Shown here one piece after another: positions 34,675 through 44,639 of a stretch of DNA of 45,951 bases. A program made the translations under genes and the position numbers. The stretch's first letter is position 1, and each line of letters begins with the position of its first letter. Source of the DNA: Sphingomonadales bacterium 28-55-16 (GTDB lineage Bacteria > Pseudomonadota > Alphaproteobacteria > Sphingomonadales > Sphingomonadaceae); the NCBI GenBank assembly GCA_002278855.1, contig NCGG01000017.1, positions 1 to 45,951 on the forward strand, written 5' to 3'. The notes below the pieces were generated by a model. That model was not told the origin of the DNA. It did no database searches and worked only from the letters and a program-made list of their open reading frames with translations.

Positions 34675-37278
34675 ATGACGGGGGAAAACACACCGACACC
34701 TATGATGGTGCAATATTTGGGCTTGAAGGCCAAAGCGGGCGATTGTCTGCTGTTTTACCGCATGGGTGATTTCTTCGAACTGTTCTTTGAGGATGCGCGG
34801 GCAGCGGCAGCGACGCTGGATATCGCTTTGACCGCGCGCGGTGAACATGATGGCAAGCCGATTCCGATGTGTGGCGTGCCTGTGCATGCCGCCGAAGGCT
34901 ATTTGGCGCGGTTGATCAAGGCAGGGCATCGCGTGGCGATTGCTGAGCAGACCGAAAGTCCGGAAGCAGCCAAGGCGCGGGGTGGAAAGACTTTGGTCAC
35001 CCGCGATATTGTGCGTTTTGTGACGGCGGGCACGCTGACTGAGGACAGTCTGCTAGATAGCTGGGCATCAAATATGCTCGTTGCGGTGGCGCAGGTCGGC
35101 GAGTTTTACGGGCTCGCGGCGGCGGATATTTCCACGGGTTATTTTGAACTCGTAACCGTGGCGGGGGGGGCGGTTGAGGCCGAGTTGGCGCGCTTATCCG
35201 CCAGCGAGTTGGTCGTTCCGGACGGCATCGCGCAGCTCCCGCCAGAGGCCATTATCCGGCCACGCGCGGATTTTGAAAGTAGTTTTGGCAGCGATTTGCT
35301 AAAGCAGCATTTCGCGCTCACCACGCTTGACGCCATTGGCCCCGTGACACGCGCAGAGCAAGCGGCGGCGGGCGGGCTGATGTCTTATCTCGCGCATGCC
35401 GGACAGGGCAAAATGCCCTTTCTCAAATTGCCAGTGCGCCGCGAGGTGCACGAACATCTTTTGATTGATCAAGCAACGCGCGACAGCCTTGAGATTAACA
35501 GCGCAAGCAAAGGCGGCCGCGCAGGGTCTTTATTGGCTGAGGTTGACCGTACAATCACCGGCGCGGGTGCGCGGCAACTCGCGTCCGACCTTGCCGCGCC
35601 ATTGATGGACAAGGCAAAGATCGACGCGCGGCTATCGCTTGTGCAATGGTTTCATGATGCGCCGCTAACGCGCGATGCCGTCCGCGCAGCGTTGCGCCAA
35701 TTGCCCGATATTGCGCGTGCGCTTGGCCGTATTGTAGCAGGGCGGGGAAGCCCAAGGGACTTGGGGCAAATCCGCGACGGGTTGGACGCGGCGCGCGTGT
35801 TGCGCGAACGCCTCGCCGGCGTGGCGGATCGACCCGCGTTGCTCGACCATCTTTTGCCCGCATTGGATGGCCATGGGCAGATGGTCGATCTCCTTACCCG
35901 CGCTTTGGTGGCATCACCGCCGACGGACACAACGCAAGGCGGCTATATCGCCGAGGGCTATGATGCGGCTTTGGACGTGTTGCGTTTGGCGGGCCGTGAT
36001 GGCCGTCAAGCCATCGCGCAACTGGAGGCGCGCTATCGCGATGCAACGGGCGTGGCTGCGCTCAAGATTCGGCACAACGCGGTGCTTGGCTATTTTGTCG
36101 AGGTGCCTGCTAAGCATGGTGATGCACTGATGGCGCCCGGGACAGGCTTTACCCACCGTCAGACGATGGCGGGCGCCGTGCGGTTTAATTCGCCCGAACT
36201 GCATGAGGAGGCGGTCCGGATTACGCAAGCGGGCGGCCATGCGCTGGCGGCCGAGGCTGCGCATCTTGAAGACCTCATTGCGCATATCCTCAAGCGCCGC
36301 GACGCTATTGCCACAAGCGCCGACGCCCTTGCGCGCATTGACGTATCGGCGGCGCTGGCGGAACGCGCGGCAGAGAGCAATTGGTGCCGTCCAAGCTTTG
36401 TCGCGCACCCATGTCTTGAAATACAGGGTGGACGCCATCCCGTTGTAGAAAGCGCTTTGGCCAAGTCCGGTGACCGGTTCATCGCCAATGACTGCACATT
36501 ATCGCCCGAAAAACGGCTGTGGCTGGTTAGCGGCCCTAACATGGGCGGCAAATCGACATTCTTGCGGCAGAATGCGTTGATCGTCCTGTTGGCGCAGGCG
36601 GGCAGCTATGTCCCGGCAACCGCGGCGCGGCTTGGGTTGGTCGACCGTTTGTTCAGCCGTGTTGGCGCGTCGGACAATCTGGCGCGGGGGCGGTCAACCT
36701 TCATGGTCGAAATGGTCGAAACCGCCGCCATATTGGCGCAAGCAACCGAGCGAAGCTTTGTCATATTGGACGAAGTTGGACGCGGCACCTCGACTTATGA
36801 TGGCCTTGCCATCGCATGGGCGGTGGTTGAGGGGATCCATGAAACCAACCGCTGTCGATGCCTGTTCGCCACCCATTATCATGAGCTGACGCGACTGTCC
36901 GAAAGCCTGAATGCGCTGTCGCTGCACCATGTGCGGGCGAAAGAGTATAAGGGCGACCTTGTGCTGTTGCATGAACTTGCCGATGGCCCCGCCGACCGAA
37001 GCTATGGCATCGCGGTGGCAAAGCTTGCCGGCCTGCCGCCGCAAGTTGTGGCACGCGCCAGCGCGGTGTTGGGTAAGCTGGAAAAAGGGCGGGCCGAAAC
37101 GGGCGGGCTTGCCGCTGGACTTGGTGACCTGCCCTTGTTCAGCGCAGCTATGGACGCCGCCGAGGCCAAGGTGGACGCCTTGCGTGAAAAGCTGACGGAC
37201 CTCGATATCGACGCGCTTAGCCCGCGCGCCGCGCTTGACCTTTTGTATGAATTGAAACGCGCTGCCGGCGAAAGCTGA
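34675..37278 (+). CDS. mutS: DNA mismatch repair protein MutS
   Basis: An 867-residue MutS. The N-terminal mismatch-recognition domain shows MMVQYLGLKAKAGDCLLFYRMGDFFELFFEDA (outline), where the conserved Phe and Glu of the FYRMGDFFE stretch contact the mispair. The Walker A P-loop GPNMGGKST is at about residues 619-627, followed by FMVEMVETA and the Walker B region SFVILDEVGRGTSTYDG. It functions with MutL in post-replicative repair. It converges on nupC with no intervening base. Confidence 0.97.
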   Translation: MTGENTPTPMMVQYLGLKAKAGDCLLFYRMGDFFELFFEDARAAAATLDIALTARGEHDGKPIPMCGVPVHAAEGYLARLIKAGHRVAIAEQTESPEAAKARGGKTLVTRDIVRFVTAGTLTEDSLLDSWASNMLVAVAQVGEFYGLAAADISTGYFELVTVAGGAVEAELARLSASELVVPDGIAQLPPEAIIRPRADFESSFGSDLLKQHFALTTLDAIGPVTRAEQAAAGGLMSYLAHAGQGKMPFLKLPVRREVHEHLLIDQATRDSLEINSASKGGRAGSLLAEVDRTITGAGARQLASDLAAPLMDKAKIDARLSLVQWFHDAPLTRDAVRAALRQLPDIARALGRIVAGRGSPRDLGQIRDGLDAARVLRERLAGVADRPALLDHLLPALDGHGQMVDLLTRALVASPPTDTTQGGYIAEGYDAALDVLRLAGRDGRQAIAQLEARYRDATGVAALKIRHNAVLGYFVEVPAKHGDALMAPGTGFTHRQTMAGAVRFNSPELHEEAVRITQAGGHALAAEAAHLEDLIAHILKRRDAIATSADALARIDVSAALAERAAESNWCRPSFVAHPCLEIQGGRHPVVESALAKSGDRFIANDCTLSPEKRLWLVSGPNMGGKSTFLRQNALIVLLAQAGSYVPATAARLGLVDRLFSRVGASDNLARGRSTFMVEMVETAAILAQATERSFVILDEVGRGTSTYDGLAIAWAVVEGIHETNRCRCLFATHYHELTRLSESLNALSLHHVRAKEYKGDLVLLHELADGPADRSYGIAVAKLAGLPPQVVARASAVLGKLEKGRAETGGLAAGLGDLPLFSAAMDAAEAKVDALREKLTDLDIDALSPRAALDLLYELKRAAGES

Positions 37279-38544
37279 TTAGGTTAAGGACAGAAAAAGT
37301 CCAGCCAGCGCCGCACTCATCAGGTTTGACAGTGAACCCGCAGCCAACGCTTTCAAACCTAGCTTAGCAATCATGGGCCGCTGATTGGGGGCCAAGCTTC
37401 CGGTGACGGCCATTTGGATCGCAATCGAGCTGAAATTGGCAAAACCGCACAAGGCGAAGGTGACGATGCCGACCGTGGGCGCGGACAATTCTTTCAACGC
37501 GCCTAAGTCAATGAAGGCCACAAATTCGTTGAGGACAATCTTCGTACCAAATAATCCGCCAGCCTGAAGCGCTTCGTGCCATGGTACGCCGATTAGGAAC
37601 ATGACGGGCGCAAAGACATAGCCAACAATTTGCTGAAAGCTTAAGCTCGGCAAGCCAAACAAGCCACCAATGCCGCCCAATATGCCATTGGCCAAAGCGA
37701 CCAAAGCAACGAAGGCAAGCACCATGGCGCCTACGGCCACGGCAAGGCGAACGCCCGTTTGCGCCCCTTGCGCTGCGGCCATGATAATATTTGCGGGCTT
37801 TTCCTCACCATCGTCATGCACCATCACAGGTTCATCATCCGGGTGCGGATTGGCCAATGCCGGGTCGCCCTCTGCCAAGGCAACGGGTGGCATATCTGGC
37901 ATGATGATTTTCGCCATCAATATCCCGCCGGGAGCGGACATGAATGCTGCCGCCAGCAGATAATCAATCCGGATGCCCATCGAGGCGTACGCAGCCAAGA
38001 TAGTTCCGGCAACGCCGGCCATACCAACGGTCATGACGCAGAATAATTGTTCGGGTTTCAAGCCAGCGAGATAAGGGCGAATAACCAAGGGCGATTCCGA
38101 CTGGCCGACAAAGATATTGGCCGCGGCGCACAGGCTTTCGACTTTTGAAATGCCGGTGATTTTCTGCAAACCACCGCCAATCCAGCGGATCACATATTGC
38201 ATGATGCCCAAATAATAGAGGATCGAAATCAACGAGGCGAAAAAGATGATGACGGGCAAGGCGGCAATCGCAAAGCTGTTGCCGCCAATTTCAGGCGCGG
38301 CCAGCGGGCCAAAGATGAACTGCGTGCCTTTGGCCGAATAGCCAAGCAGATTGGATACGCCAGTCGACGCTGCATTCAGCACTACTTTGCCGGTTGAGGT
38401 GTATAACACCAATGCCGCTACACTTGCCTGTAACGCGAAGGCAGCGCCCACCACACGAAATTTGATTGCGCGGCGGTTTGACGACAGCAAAATGGCGACT
38501 GCCAGAATCACGACCATTCCCGCCAGGCTCATCAAAATTTGCAT
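37279..38544 (-). CDS. NupC/CNT family concentrative nucleoside transporter
   Basis: A 421-residue membrane protein with some ten to eleven hydrophobic helices. The family motif region reads AAANIFVGQSESPLVIRPYLAGL (about residues 143-165), near the nucleoside and cation site, followed by SAPGGILMAKIIMPDMPP. It couples inward nucleoside transport to a proton or sodium gradient. The stop codon abuts the mutS stop codon. Upstream there is a palindromic repeat element. Confidence 0.93.
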   Translation of the reverse strand: MQILMSLAGMVVILAVAILLSSNRRAIKFRVVGAAFALQASVAALVLYTSTGKVVLNAASTGVSNLLGYSAKGTQFIFGPLAAPEIGGNSFAIAALPVIIFFASLISILYYLGIMQYVIRWIGGGLQKITGISKVESLCAAANIFVGQSESPLVIRPYLAGLKPEQLFCVMTVGMAGVAGTILAAYASMGIRIDYLLAAAFMSAPGGILMAKIIMPDMPPVALAEGDPALANPHPDDEPVMVHDDGEEKPANIIMAAAQGAQTGVRLAVAVGAMVLAFVALVALANGILGGIGGLFGLPSLSFQQIVGYVFAPVMFLIGVPWHEALQAGGLFGTKIVLNEFVAFIDLGALKELSAPTVGIVTFALCGFANFSSIAIQMAVTGSLAPNQRPMIAKLGLKALAAGSLSNLMSAALAGLFLSLT

Positions 38545-38565
38545 TACTAACTTCCCCGAAAACCA

Positions 38566-38637
38566 TCACCCTGAACTTGTTTCAGGGCCTTACTCCGGCA
38601 CAGCGAAAGTAAGATTCTGAAACAAGTTCGGCGTGAC
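38566..38637. repeat. Palindromic repeat (REP-like intergenic element)
   Basis: Two arms about 20 bases long (38566-38585 and 38617-38637) are inverted copies differing at two positions, separated by about 30 bases. The left arm itself contains a perfect small hairpin, CCCTGAA (38569-38575 region) with TTCAGGG and a CTTGT loop. The motif CCCTGAACTTGTTTCAGGG is a common intergenic palindrome in sphingomonad genomes as I recall it. I found no second copy in this window. Confidence 0.75.
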
Positions 38638-38716
38638 AGCAATTTATTGTTCCCGCGTTCGACCTAGCGCTATCGTTAACCTTGCGCCAATAAAATTAGA
38701 CGCTAGTCAGATTTGT

Positions 38717-39379
38717 ATGACTGATCAGACCACATCGGGCACCGTGTTAAGTGCCATCCCGCGCTCGCTTTTCGTCTTTGCCATTTTTTATGGCGGCATG
38801 GTTCCACTGGGTGGATTTCTGGGTGCCAAGCAGGTCGCTATTGGCCCGATTGCGGTGGAGGCGGGCATATTTCCATTTCTCACATTGATCGCGGTGTCGA
38901 GCGCGATTGCCGAAATGCATGGCCGGGCCGTTGCGGACCGTTTGGTGCGTTATGGTTTTGTGCCTTTGTTCATTGCTATTGGCCTTGCCTATTTCGTGCT
39001 TCGGCTTCCCACAGATCCCGAAATGTATGCACCAGCGAAAGAGGCGTTCCCGATCATCGTCGGGCAAAGCGGGCGGATGATGGCGGCCGGCATATTGGCG
39101 TATGGCGTTTCGGTTTCGCTGAACGTCTGGCTGTTTGCACGGTTGAAGGGCACATCGGGAAAGTTTCTGGCGGTGCGCGGTTTTATCGCAGCGGCGCTGT
39201 CGCAAATTGTCGACACTTTGATCTTCATCACTGTGTCCTTTTATGGCGTCCGTCCGATTGCTGACCTCATGGTCGGTCAGATGATCGCAAAAATTATCCT
39301 GTCGGCGGTCATGGTGCCATTGGTTATCGCACTTGTGGTGCGCATTGGCCGGAAACTTGATGCGGAGCCATCAGCATGA
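38717..39379 (+). CDS. Queuosine precursor transporter (Vut_1/YhhQ family)
   Basis: A 220-residue membrane protein with six hydrophobic segments. Family features are [38 protein letters not shown] and [22 protein letters not shown], typical of the YhhQ-like transporters that import queuosine precursors (preQ0/preQ1). The frame is open from 38633, but that stretch covers the repeat and I start at the ATG at 38717. It overlaps argB by 4 bases. Absence of queuosine genes nearby does not contradict a salvage role. Confidence 0.88.
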   Translation: MTDQTTSGTVLSAIPRSLFVFAIFYGGMVPLGGFLGAKQVAIGPIAVEAGIFPFLTLIAVSSAIAEMHGRAVADRLVRYGFVPLFIAIGLAYFVLRLPTDPEMYAPAKEAFPIIVGQSGRMMAAGILAYGVSVSLNVWLFARLKGTSGKFLAVRGFIAAALSQIVDTLIFITVSFYGVRPIADLMVGQMIAKIILSAVMVPLVIALVVRIGRKLDAEPSA

Positions 39380-40266
39380 CCATCGATCCAGTCAATCTCG
39401 CCAAGGCCGAAACCCTTACGGAGGCGCTGCCATATCTGCAGCGTTATGCGGGCAAAACCTTTGTCGTCAAATATGGCGGACATGCCATGGGCGACGCCAG
39501 TCTGGCGCGTGACTTTGCGGATGATGTCGTGTTGCTGAAAGCGGTCGGCATCAACCCTGTGGTGGTGCATGGTGGTGGCCCGCAGATCGGCGCAATGCTC
39601 AAGAAATTGGGCGTCGAGAGCGAGTTTGTTGACGGCCTGCGCGTCACGGATGCCGAAACCGCAAAGATTGCCGAGATGGTGTTATCTGGCGCGATCAACA
39701 AAGAACTTGTTGGCTGGATTAACGCAGCTGGTGGCAAGGCGCTTGGCATTTCGGGCAAGGATGGCGGGTTCGTTACCGCCACCAAAGTGCAGCGCACACA
39801 AAAGGACCCAGATAGCCATATTGAACGGAATATCGACCTTGGCTTTGTGGGCGAGCCCACGACTGTTGACCGCAGCATCATCGACACTATCAGCGCGGCG
39901 GGCATGATACCCGTTATCGCCCCGATCGGCGTTGGTTCAGATGGTCACACCTACAATATTAACGCCGACACCATGGCCGGCGCCATTGCGAGTGCCTTGG
40001 GTGCTTCGCGCCTGTTCCTGTTGACCGATGTTGCAGGCGTGCTCAGCAAATCTGGCGAGCTGCTCACGGACCTTGATCCTGCCGCAATTGCCGAATTGCA
40101 GAGTGATGGCACGATTAGCGGCGGTATGATCCCCAAAATCCAGACATGCGTTGATGCGGTCGAATCGGGCGTTGATGCAGCCGTCATATTGGATGGTCGC
40201 ACCAGCCACGCGATGCTCATTGAAATGTTCACCGTGAAGGGTGCGGGCACGCTGATCCACAAGTAA
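39376..40266 (+). CDS. argB: Acetylglutamate kinase
   Basis: A 296-residue amino acid kinase that phosphorylates N-acetylglutamate in the second step of arginine synthesis. The N-terminal lysine glycine motif [11 protein letters not shown] is at about residues 30-40, [13 protein letters not shown] near 62, and the C-terminal region has [14 protein letters not shown] and [18 protein letters not shown]. The family is arginine-inhibited in many bacteria. It is translationally coupled to the transporter by ATGA, an unusual partner for it. Confidence 0.96.
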   Translation: MTIDPVNLAKAETLTEALPYLQRYAGKTFVVKYGGHAMGDASLARDFADDVVLLKAVGINPVVVHGGGPQIGAMLKKLGVESEFVDGLRVTDAETAKIAEMVLSGAINKELVGWINAAGGKALGISGKDGGFVTATKVQRTQKDPDSHIERNIDLGFVGEPTTVDRSIIDTISAAGMIPVIAPIGVGSDGHTYNINADTMAGAIASALGASRLFLLTDVAGVLSKSGELLTDLDPAAIAELQSDGTISGGMIPKIQTCVDAVESGVDAAVILDGRTSHAMLIEMFTVKGAGTLIHK

Positions 40267-40348
40267 ACTGAACATTGCACTGTTTTAGGCAGTTGATACA
40301 GTGCCCCAGCTCGGCTAATCGCACGGGCGAACCTTTTGGGAGAATTCC

Positions 40349-40651
40349 ATGCTTCTCGCGCTCATTTCCATAATCGGCTATTTGATGACGATCCTGTCGA
40401 CTGTCGTGATCATCCAGTTCATCTTGAGCTTGCTGATTTCGTTCAACGTGGTCAGCCTGTCGAACAACATCGTCGCGTCCATTTGGCAGGCGCTTTCTGT
40501 CATCATTGACCCATTTCTAAAACCCATTCGCAAGATCATGCCCGATACCGGCATGATCGACTTTTCGCCCATGGTGCTGTTGATCGGCCTGCGCATATTG
40601 CAGATGCTTTTGGCGGGCCTTCACAATGACATTTCTTTGGCGGGCATGTGA
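40349..40651 (+). CDS. YggT family membrane protein
   Basis: A 100-residue protein with two YggT hydrophobic helices ([20 protein letters not shown] region and [14 protein letters not shown]). The motif [22 protein letters not shown] is characteristic. YggT proteins are small inner-membrane proteins implicated in osmotic tolerance, chloroplast CCB3 relatives act in cytochrome b6 assembly, and the bacterial role is not settled. GGGAG lies upstream of the ATG. It is coupled to folD by a GTGA overlap. Confidence 0.85.
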   Translation: MLLALISIIGYLMTILSTVVIIQFILSLLISFNVVSLSNNIVASIWQALSVIIDPFLKPIRKIMPDTGMIDFSPMVLLIGLRILQMLLAGLHNDISLAGM

Positions 40652-41544
40652 GCATGGCTGCGATCATTGATGGCAAAGCCTTTGCGGGCAACTTGCGTCT
40701 GCGCGTTGCCGCTGCCGTTGCGTCCTTTGTTGGGCTGACCGGGCACAAGCCGGGGCTTGCCGTTGTGCTGGTGGGTGAAGATCCGGCCAGCCAAGTCTAT
40801 GTCGGATCAAAGAAGAAGGCGACCGTCGAGGCTGGCATGAACAGCTTCGAACATTGCCTGCCTGTCTCAGTTTCGCAAAATGAACTGATTGCGCTGGTGG
40901 AAACACTCAACGCCGATGCGGCCGTTGATGGCATATTGGTACAATTGCCGCTGCCGCCGCATATTGATGACAAGGCTGTCATCGCCGCAATTGATCCGGC
41001 GAAGGATGTTGACGGTTTTCATGTCGTCAACGCAGGGCGGCTTGCGGTCGGTGAAGAAGCGTTTGTCCCGTGCACGCCGCTTGGCTGCCTGATGCTGTTA
41101 AAAGACCATCTGGGGGATTTATCCGGCAAAAACGCCGTGGTCATTGGACGGTCAAATATTGTTGGCAAACCGATGGCGCAATTGCTTTTGGCCGAAAACT
41201 GCACCGTAACGATCGCGCACAGCCGAACGCAGGACTTGCCCGACGTCGTTCGCCGTGCGGACATTGTCGTGGCTGCGGTTGGCCGTGCGGAAATGGTGAC
41301 CGGCGACTGGTTGAAACCCGGTGCCGTGGTCATTGATGTCGGCATCAATCGCCTTGAACCTGAGGCGGGCCAAAGCAAAGGTCGCCTCGTCGGCGACGTT
41401 GCCTTTGACGCGGCCTTGGCGCATGCTGGTGCAATCACGCCTGTGCCGGGTGGCGTCGGCCCGATGACCATTGCGTGCCTGTTGCGCAACACGGTGGTTG
41501 CCGCATACCGCCGCGCTGGAATTTCCGTACCCGAAGGCATATGA
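40648..41544 (+). CDS. folD: Methylenetetrahydrofolate dehydrogenase/cyclohydrolase FolD
   Basis: A 298-residue bifunctional enzyme converting 5,10-methylene-THF to 10-formyl-THF. The catalytic lysine is in [14 protein letters not shown] near residue 52-56, with [14 protein letters not shown], the NADP-binding [17 protein letters not shown] and the C-terminal [19 protein letters not shown]. The start is either GTG at 40648 (4-base overlap with yggT) or ATG at 40654; the protein would be two residues shorter. Length and motifs are normal. Confidence 0.96.
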   Translation: MSMAAIIDGKAFAGNLRLRVAAAVASFVGLTGHKPGLAVVLVGEDPASQVYVGSKKKATVEAGMNSFEHCLPVSVSQNELIALVETLNADAAVDGILVQLPLPPHIDDKAVIAAIDPAKDVDGFHVVNAGRLAVGEEAFVPCTPLGCLMLLKDHLGDLSGKNAVVIGRSNIVGKPMAQLLLAENCTVTIAHSRTQDLPDVVRRADIVVAAVGRAEMVTGDWLKPGAVVIDVGINRLEPEAGQSKGRLVGDVAFDAALAHAGAITPVPGGVGPMTIACLLRNTVVAAYRRAGISVPEGI

Positions 41545-41548
41545 TACG

Positions 41549-42235
41549 ATGAAAGCCGGTCCCGCCCTTCTTTTTGTTGCAGCATTGGGCGGTTGCGCCG
41601 CAGGACCAAGCCCCGAGTTTCGTAACTTCGCGCCAAAGATTGCCAATCCAAGCGCGATTGTCGCCGCAGAGATCGGTTTCAATCAACTGGCGCAGGAAAA
41701 GGGACAATGGACAGCGTTTCGCCAGACCGCGGCCAAAGACGCAGTGATGTTCGTGCCACAGCCTGTCTCGGCGCTTGAATATTTGAAGGGCAAGACAGAT
41801 TCCGCCAAGTCGGTGAAATGGCAGCCCTACAAGGCCTTCATGTCCTGCGATGGCAAAACCGGCGTGACGACCGGTGCATGGCAAAAGAGCGACGGTTCGA
41901 TCGGCTATTTCACAACCATTTGGCAGTTTGTCGAAACCAATGCGGCAGGTGACGGCGCATGGAAATGGGTGCTCAATCATGGCGATACCCTGACCGCGCC
42001 CCGCGTATCTGAAGAAATGATCGCTACAAAAGTTGCAAGCTGCAAAGGCAGTGCTGCCGCATCGCTTGTTGCGCCGCCCGAGGGCGCCGCGATGCAGACC
42101 GGCTATGCGCGCGACCAATCGTTAAGCTATAATTGGGTGGTGCAGCCAAACGGTGCCCGGACCGTCAAGGTCACATTATGGAATGGCACAGTTTCCGAAA
42201 CGGTCATTTCAGATCAGGTCGCGGCACAAAAATGA
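41549..42235 (+). CDS. Uncharacterised lipoprotein
   Basis: A 228-residue protein with a signal peptide ending in the lipobox LGGC (Cys16). The mature part has AVMFVPQPVSALEYLKGKTD, a run of tryptophan-rich strands (GAWQKSDGSIGYFTTIWQF, WKWVLNHGD) and a C-terminal beta-rich half ending VTLWNGTVSETVI. The pattern resembles an SnoaL/NTF2-like fold, which is a guess. I do not recognise a named family. It is 5 bases after folD and overlaps marC by 4 bases, so it is probably expressed with both. Confidence 0.7.
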   Translation: MKAGPALLFVAALGGCAAGPSPEFRNFAPKIANPSAIVAAEIGFNQLAQEKGQWTAFRQTAAKDAVMFVPQPVSALEYLKGKTDSAKSVKWQPYKAFMSCDGKTGVTTGAWQKSDGSIGYFTTIWQFVETNAAGDGAWKWVLNHGDTLTAPRVSEEMIATKVASCKGSAAASLVAPPEGAAMQTGYARDQSLSYNWVVQPNGARTVKVTLWNGTVSETVISDQVAAQK

Positions 42236-42855
42236 TTGAGCTGTTTCTCTCGGCATTCATAACCTTTTTTGTCGTTATCGATCCACCGGGCTGTGCGCCC
42301 ATTTATGCCAGCCTGACCAAAGGCGCCAATGCCACGCAGCGGCGCAACATGGCGTTGCGCGCGACCATGGTCGCGTCGGGCATATTGCTGGTATTTGCAT
42401 TATTTGGCGAGCGATTGCTCGGTGCGCTGCACATTGAGTTGAACAGTTTCCGCATCGCTGGCGGCATCATGCTGTTCTTGATCGCGATTGACATGGTCTT
42501 CGAAAAGCGGACTGAGCGCCGTGAAGAGCGCGCCCAAAAAATTATTGATACGCCTGAAATTGAAGATGTTTCTGTTTTCCCGATGGCTATGCCGATGATT
42601 GCTGGACCGGGCTCCATCGCCTCGGTCATGCTGCTGATGTCGCAAAATAGCGGAATTGATCGCGCAGGCATCATTTTGGCGGCGCTGGGCGCAGTATTGC
42701 TTCTGACCTTGCTGGCGTTGCTGGCAGCGGGCCCAATCATGCGCGTGCTGGGTGCCAATGCCGAAGCCGTGATCACGCGGCTTCTGGGCGTCTTACTGGG
42801 TGCGCTGGCAGCGCAATTTGTGATCGACGGCCTGCGGGCCAGCTTTATGGGCTGA
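42232..42855 (+). CDS. MarC family integral membrane protein
   Basis: A 207-residue protein with six hydrophobic helices and two repeats; ITFFVVIDPPGCAPIYASLT near the start is the family signature (DPxG). The second half has FPMAMPMIAGPGSIASVML. Contrary to its name, MarC has no proven role in multidrug resistance, and its substrate is unknown. The ATG at 42232 overlaps the upstream stop codon; the frame extends upstream to 42133 without support. Confidence 0.9.
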   Translation: MIELFLSAFITFFVVIDPPGCAPIYASLTKGANATQRRNMALRATMVASGILLVFALFGERLLGALHIELNSFRIAGGIMLFLIAIDMVFEKRTERREERAQKIIDTPEIEDVSVFPMAMPMIAGPGSIASVMLLMSQNSGIDRAGIILAALGAVLLLTLLALLAAGPIMRVLGANAEAVITRLLGVLLGALAAQFVIDGLRASFMG

Positions 42856-43473
42856 TTACTGAAGCGTCACGCGGTCATCAGAGCTGTCATGCCGTCCGAA
42901 AAACTGCATCAGCTGAACAATAGTATCCGCCCGATCAGATAGGCCGCGGGCCTCAAGCAAGGCCTGTTTGGCGGCGAAGTCGAAGGGCGCAATTTGTGCG
43001 ATGGCATTGACGAGCGAATAATCATCCAATTGCGACACCGCTGACCAATCGACGCTGTACCCTTGCGCTTCGGCAAATCGCCGCGATTCGATTTCGATAG
43101 ATGCGCGCTCGGTGAGCGACAACGACTCGCTCGCTTCGTCTTCGTTCCACAATTCGGCTTCTACCTGCCGAAAGCTGGTCGTGACGTTCAACTCGTTCAC
43201 CACTGAAAAGCGTTGCACACCCTCTAGGATGATATTGTACCGGCCATCTTCAAGCGCTTCGACGTCTTGGATCCGCGCGAGACAGCCAACGTTGAACAAG
43301 GGCGGTTGATTGCCCTGTCCCTTTGGCTGAATCATGCCAATGTTCCGGTCGCGGGCAAGCGAATCGCTCACCAGATCGCGATAGCGTGGCTCAAAGATAT
43401 GCAGCGGCAATTGCATGCTTGGAAAGATGATGGCTCCAGTCAGCGGGAATACCGAGATGCGGCGCGTGGTCAT
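42856..43473 (-). CDS. LON peptidase substrate-binding domain protein
   Basis: A 205-residue protein made of the Lon N-terminal (LAN/PUA-like) domain alone: ISVFPLTGAIIFPSMQLPLHIFEPRYRDLV at residues 5-34 in outline, then IGMIQPKGQ, CLARIQDVEALEDGRYNIIL and RFSVVNEL. There is no ATPase or protease domain, so it is not Lon protease; it may bind protein substrates or chaperones. I start at ATG 43473, which overlaps the stop of the thioredoxin gene (ATGA). The frame is open to 43584 inside that gene. Its stop abuts the marC stop codon. Confidence 0.88.
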   Translation of the reverse strand: MTTRRISVFPLTGAIIFPSMQLPLHIFEPRYRDLVSDSLARDRNIGMIQPKGQGNQPPLFNVGCLARIQDVEALEDGRYNIILEGVQRFSVVNELNVTTSFRQVEAELWNEDEASESLSLTERASIEIESRRFAEAQGYSVDWSAVSQLDDYSLVNAIAQIAPFDFAAKQALLEARGLSDRADTIVQLMQFFGRHDSSDDRVTLQ

Positions 43474-44387
43474 CCGAAAAGGATCGCTGACAATTTGCGC
43501 CGTGTGGCTGCTACCCAGGGGTCTTCCAATCCAATCAACGCAAAAATCTCCAAAAGGCGGGCCTTGGCGGCCCCGTCGTTCCATTCGCGGTCAGCCGCGA
43601 TGATATGCAATAAGGCATCGGCGGCGCCATCGCGGTCGCTTGCGGCCATTAAGGCGTTGGCGAGCTCAAGCCGGAGAGCATGGTCATCGGGCGACGCTGC
43701 GACCGATGCCTTTAATCCCGCCATTTCTTCAGGGGGAACGGCAGCCGCGGCAATGCTCAACATCGACCCTGCCTTTTCCAGCATGGAATTGCCGCGCAGT
43801 TCCGCGCTGAGGCTATCGAATATGGCCTGAGCCTCGTCTTGGCGCCCCAATAAGGTCAATGCGCGAATCAAGCCGGACAATGCTGCAGGATGCTCCGGCA
43901 GAACCGAAAGTACTTCGGCGAACACAGCATAAGCTTGTTCGGCGTCGTCTTGCGCCAAAAGGATTTCGGCTTCTTCAATGAGCGGCGCCAGTTGTTCTAA
44001 GGGGTCTGGGGTTGCATCCCCAACGACAATGGGGAGCTTCTCCAACAACTGGTCCAGCATCTGCCGCAATTGCGGCTCTGTGCGCGCTGGCGACAGGTCG
44101 GCGACAGGCTGTCCCTGAAAAATAGCGTAGACCGTTGGTATCGAGCGCACTTGAAATTGCGCGGCGATGAACTTGTTCTCGTCAACATTGACCTTAGCCA
44201 AAATCACGCCGCGATCGGCGTATTCGGCCGCGACTTTTTCCAAGATCGGCGTCAGTTGCTTGCACGGCCCGCACCATTCAGCCCAGAAGTCGAGGATCAC
44301 CAGCCGCTCCATGGACGGTGTGACGACATCGTTCCGGAATTGCTCAACGGCTTTCTGTTCGTCGGTGGTTAGGCCCATCGTCGCCAA
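43470..44387 (-). CDS. cnoX: Thioredoxin-TPR protein, CnoX/YbbN-like co-chaperone
   Basis: A 305-residue protein with an N-terminal thioredoxin domain (WAEWCGPCKQLTPIL, CGPC at residues 39-42) and a C-terminal tetratricopeptide-like half (about residues 130-305, repeated Ala/Leu-rich helices). CnoX proteins bind oxidised or chlorinated clients and hand them to GroEL or DnaK; retention of the intact CGPC is as in Caulobacter, while the E. coli protein lacks it. The start is TTG at 44387, with GGAGA seven bases upstream; an ATG three codons later is the alternative. It is coupled to the LON-domain gene. Confidence 0.92.
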   Translation of the reverse strand: MATMGLTTDEQKAVEQFRNDVVTPSMERLVILDFWAEWCGPCKQLTPILEKVAAEYADRGVILAKVNVDENKFIAAQFQVRSIPTVYAIFQGQPVADLSPARTEPQLRQMLDQLLEKLPIVVGDATPDPLEQLAPLIEEAEILLAQDDAEQAYAVFAEVLSVLPEHPAALSGLIRALTLLGRQDEAQAIFDSLSAELRGNSMLEKAGSMLSIAAAAVPPEEMAGLKASVAASPDDHALRLELANALMAASDRDGAADALLHIIAADREWNDGAAKARLLEIFALIGLEDPWVAATRRKLSAILFG

Positions 44388-44564
44388 GGTTATTTCTCCA
44401 GTCTTGAGGATTCGTTTCGCCCCCTATGTGGGCAAAGCGATGCGTTTCACAAGACAGGCTTTACCCAATTTTCGTAAAAAGCGGGCATTTGGTGCTTGCG
44501 GGGCGATATACCCCATGCTAACGGCGCGCCTCACCCGTCAGGATTTAGATACCTGACCGCCAGA

Positions 44565-44639
44565 GCGGGCGTAGCTCAGGGGTAGAGCACAACCTTGCCA
44601 AGGTTGGGGTCGAGGGTTCGAATCCCTTCGCCCGCTCCA
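44565..44639 (+). tRNA. tRNA-Gly, anticodon GCC
   Basis: A 75-base cloverleaf. Acceptor GCGGGCG (44565-44571) pairs with CGCCCGC (44629-44635), the D arm is GCTC/GAGC, the anticodon arm CAACC/GGTTG holds the loop TTGCCAA with GCC at 44597-44599, and the T arm contains TTCGAAT. The CCA end is encoded (44637-44639). GCC reads GGC and GGU glycine codons. Confidence 0.97.

Noticed and set aside
42856..43473. Lon protease
   Set aside because: Only the N-terminal domain is present; the ATPase and Ser-Lys protease domains are missing, with no sign of a frameshift.
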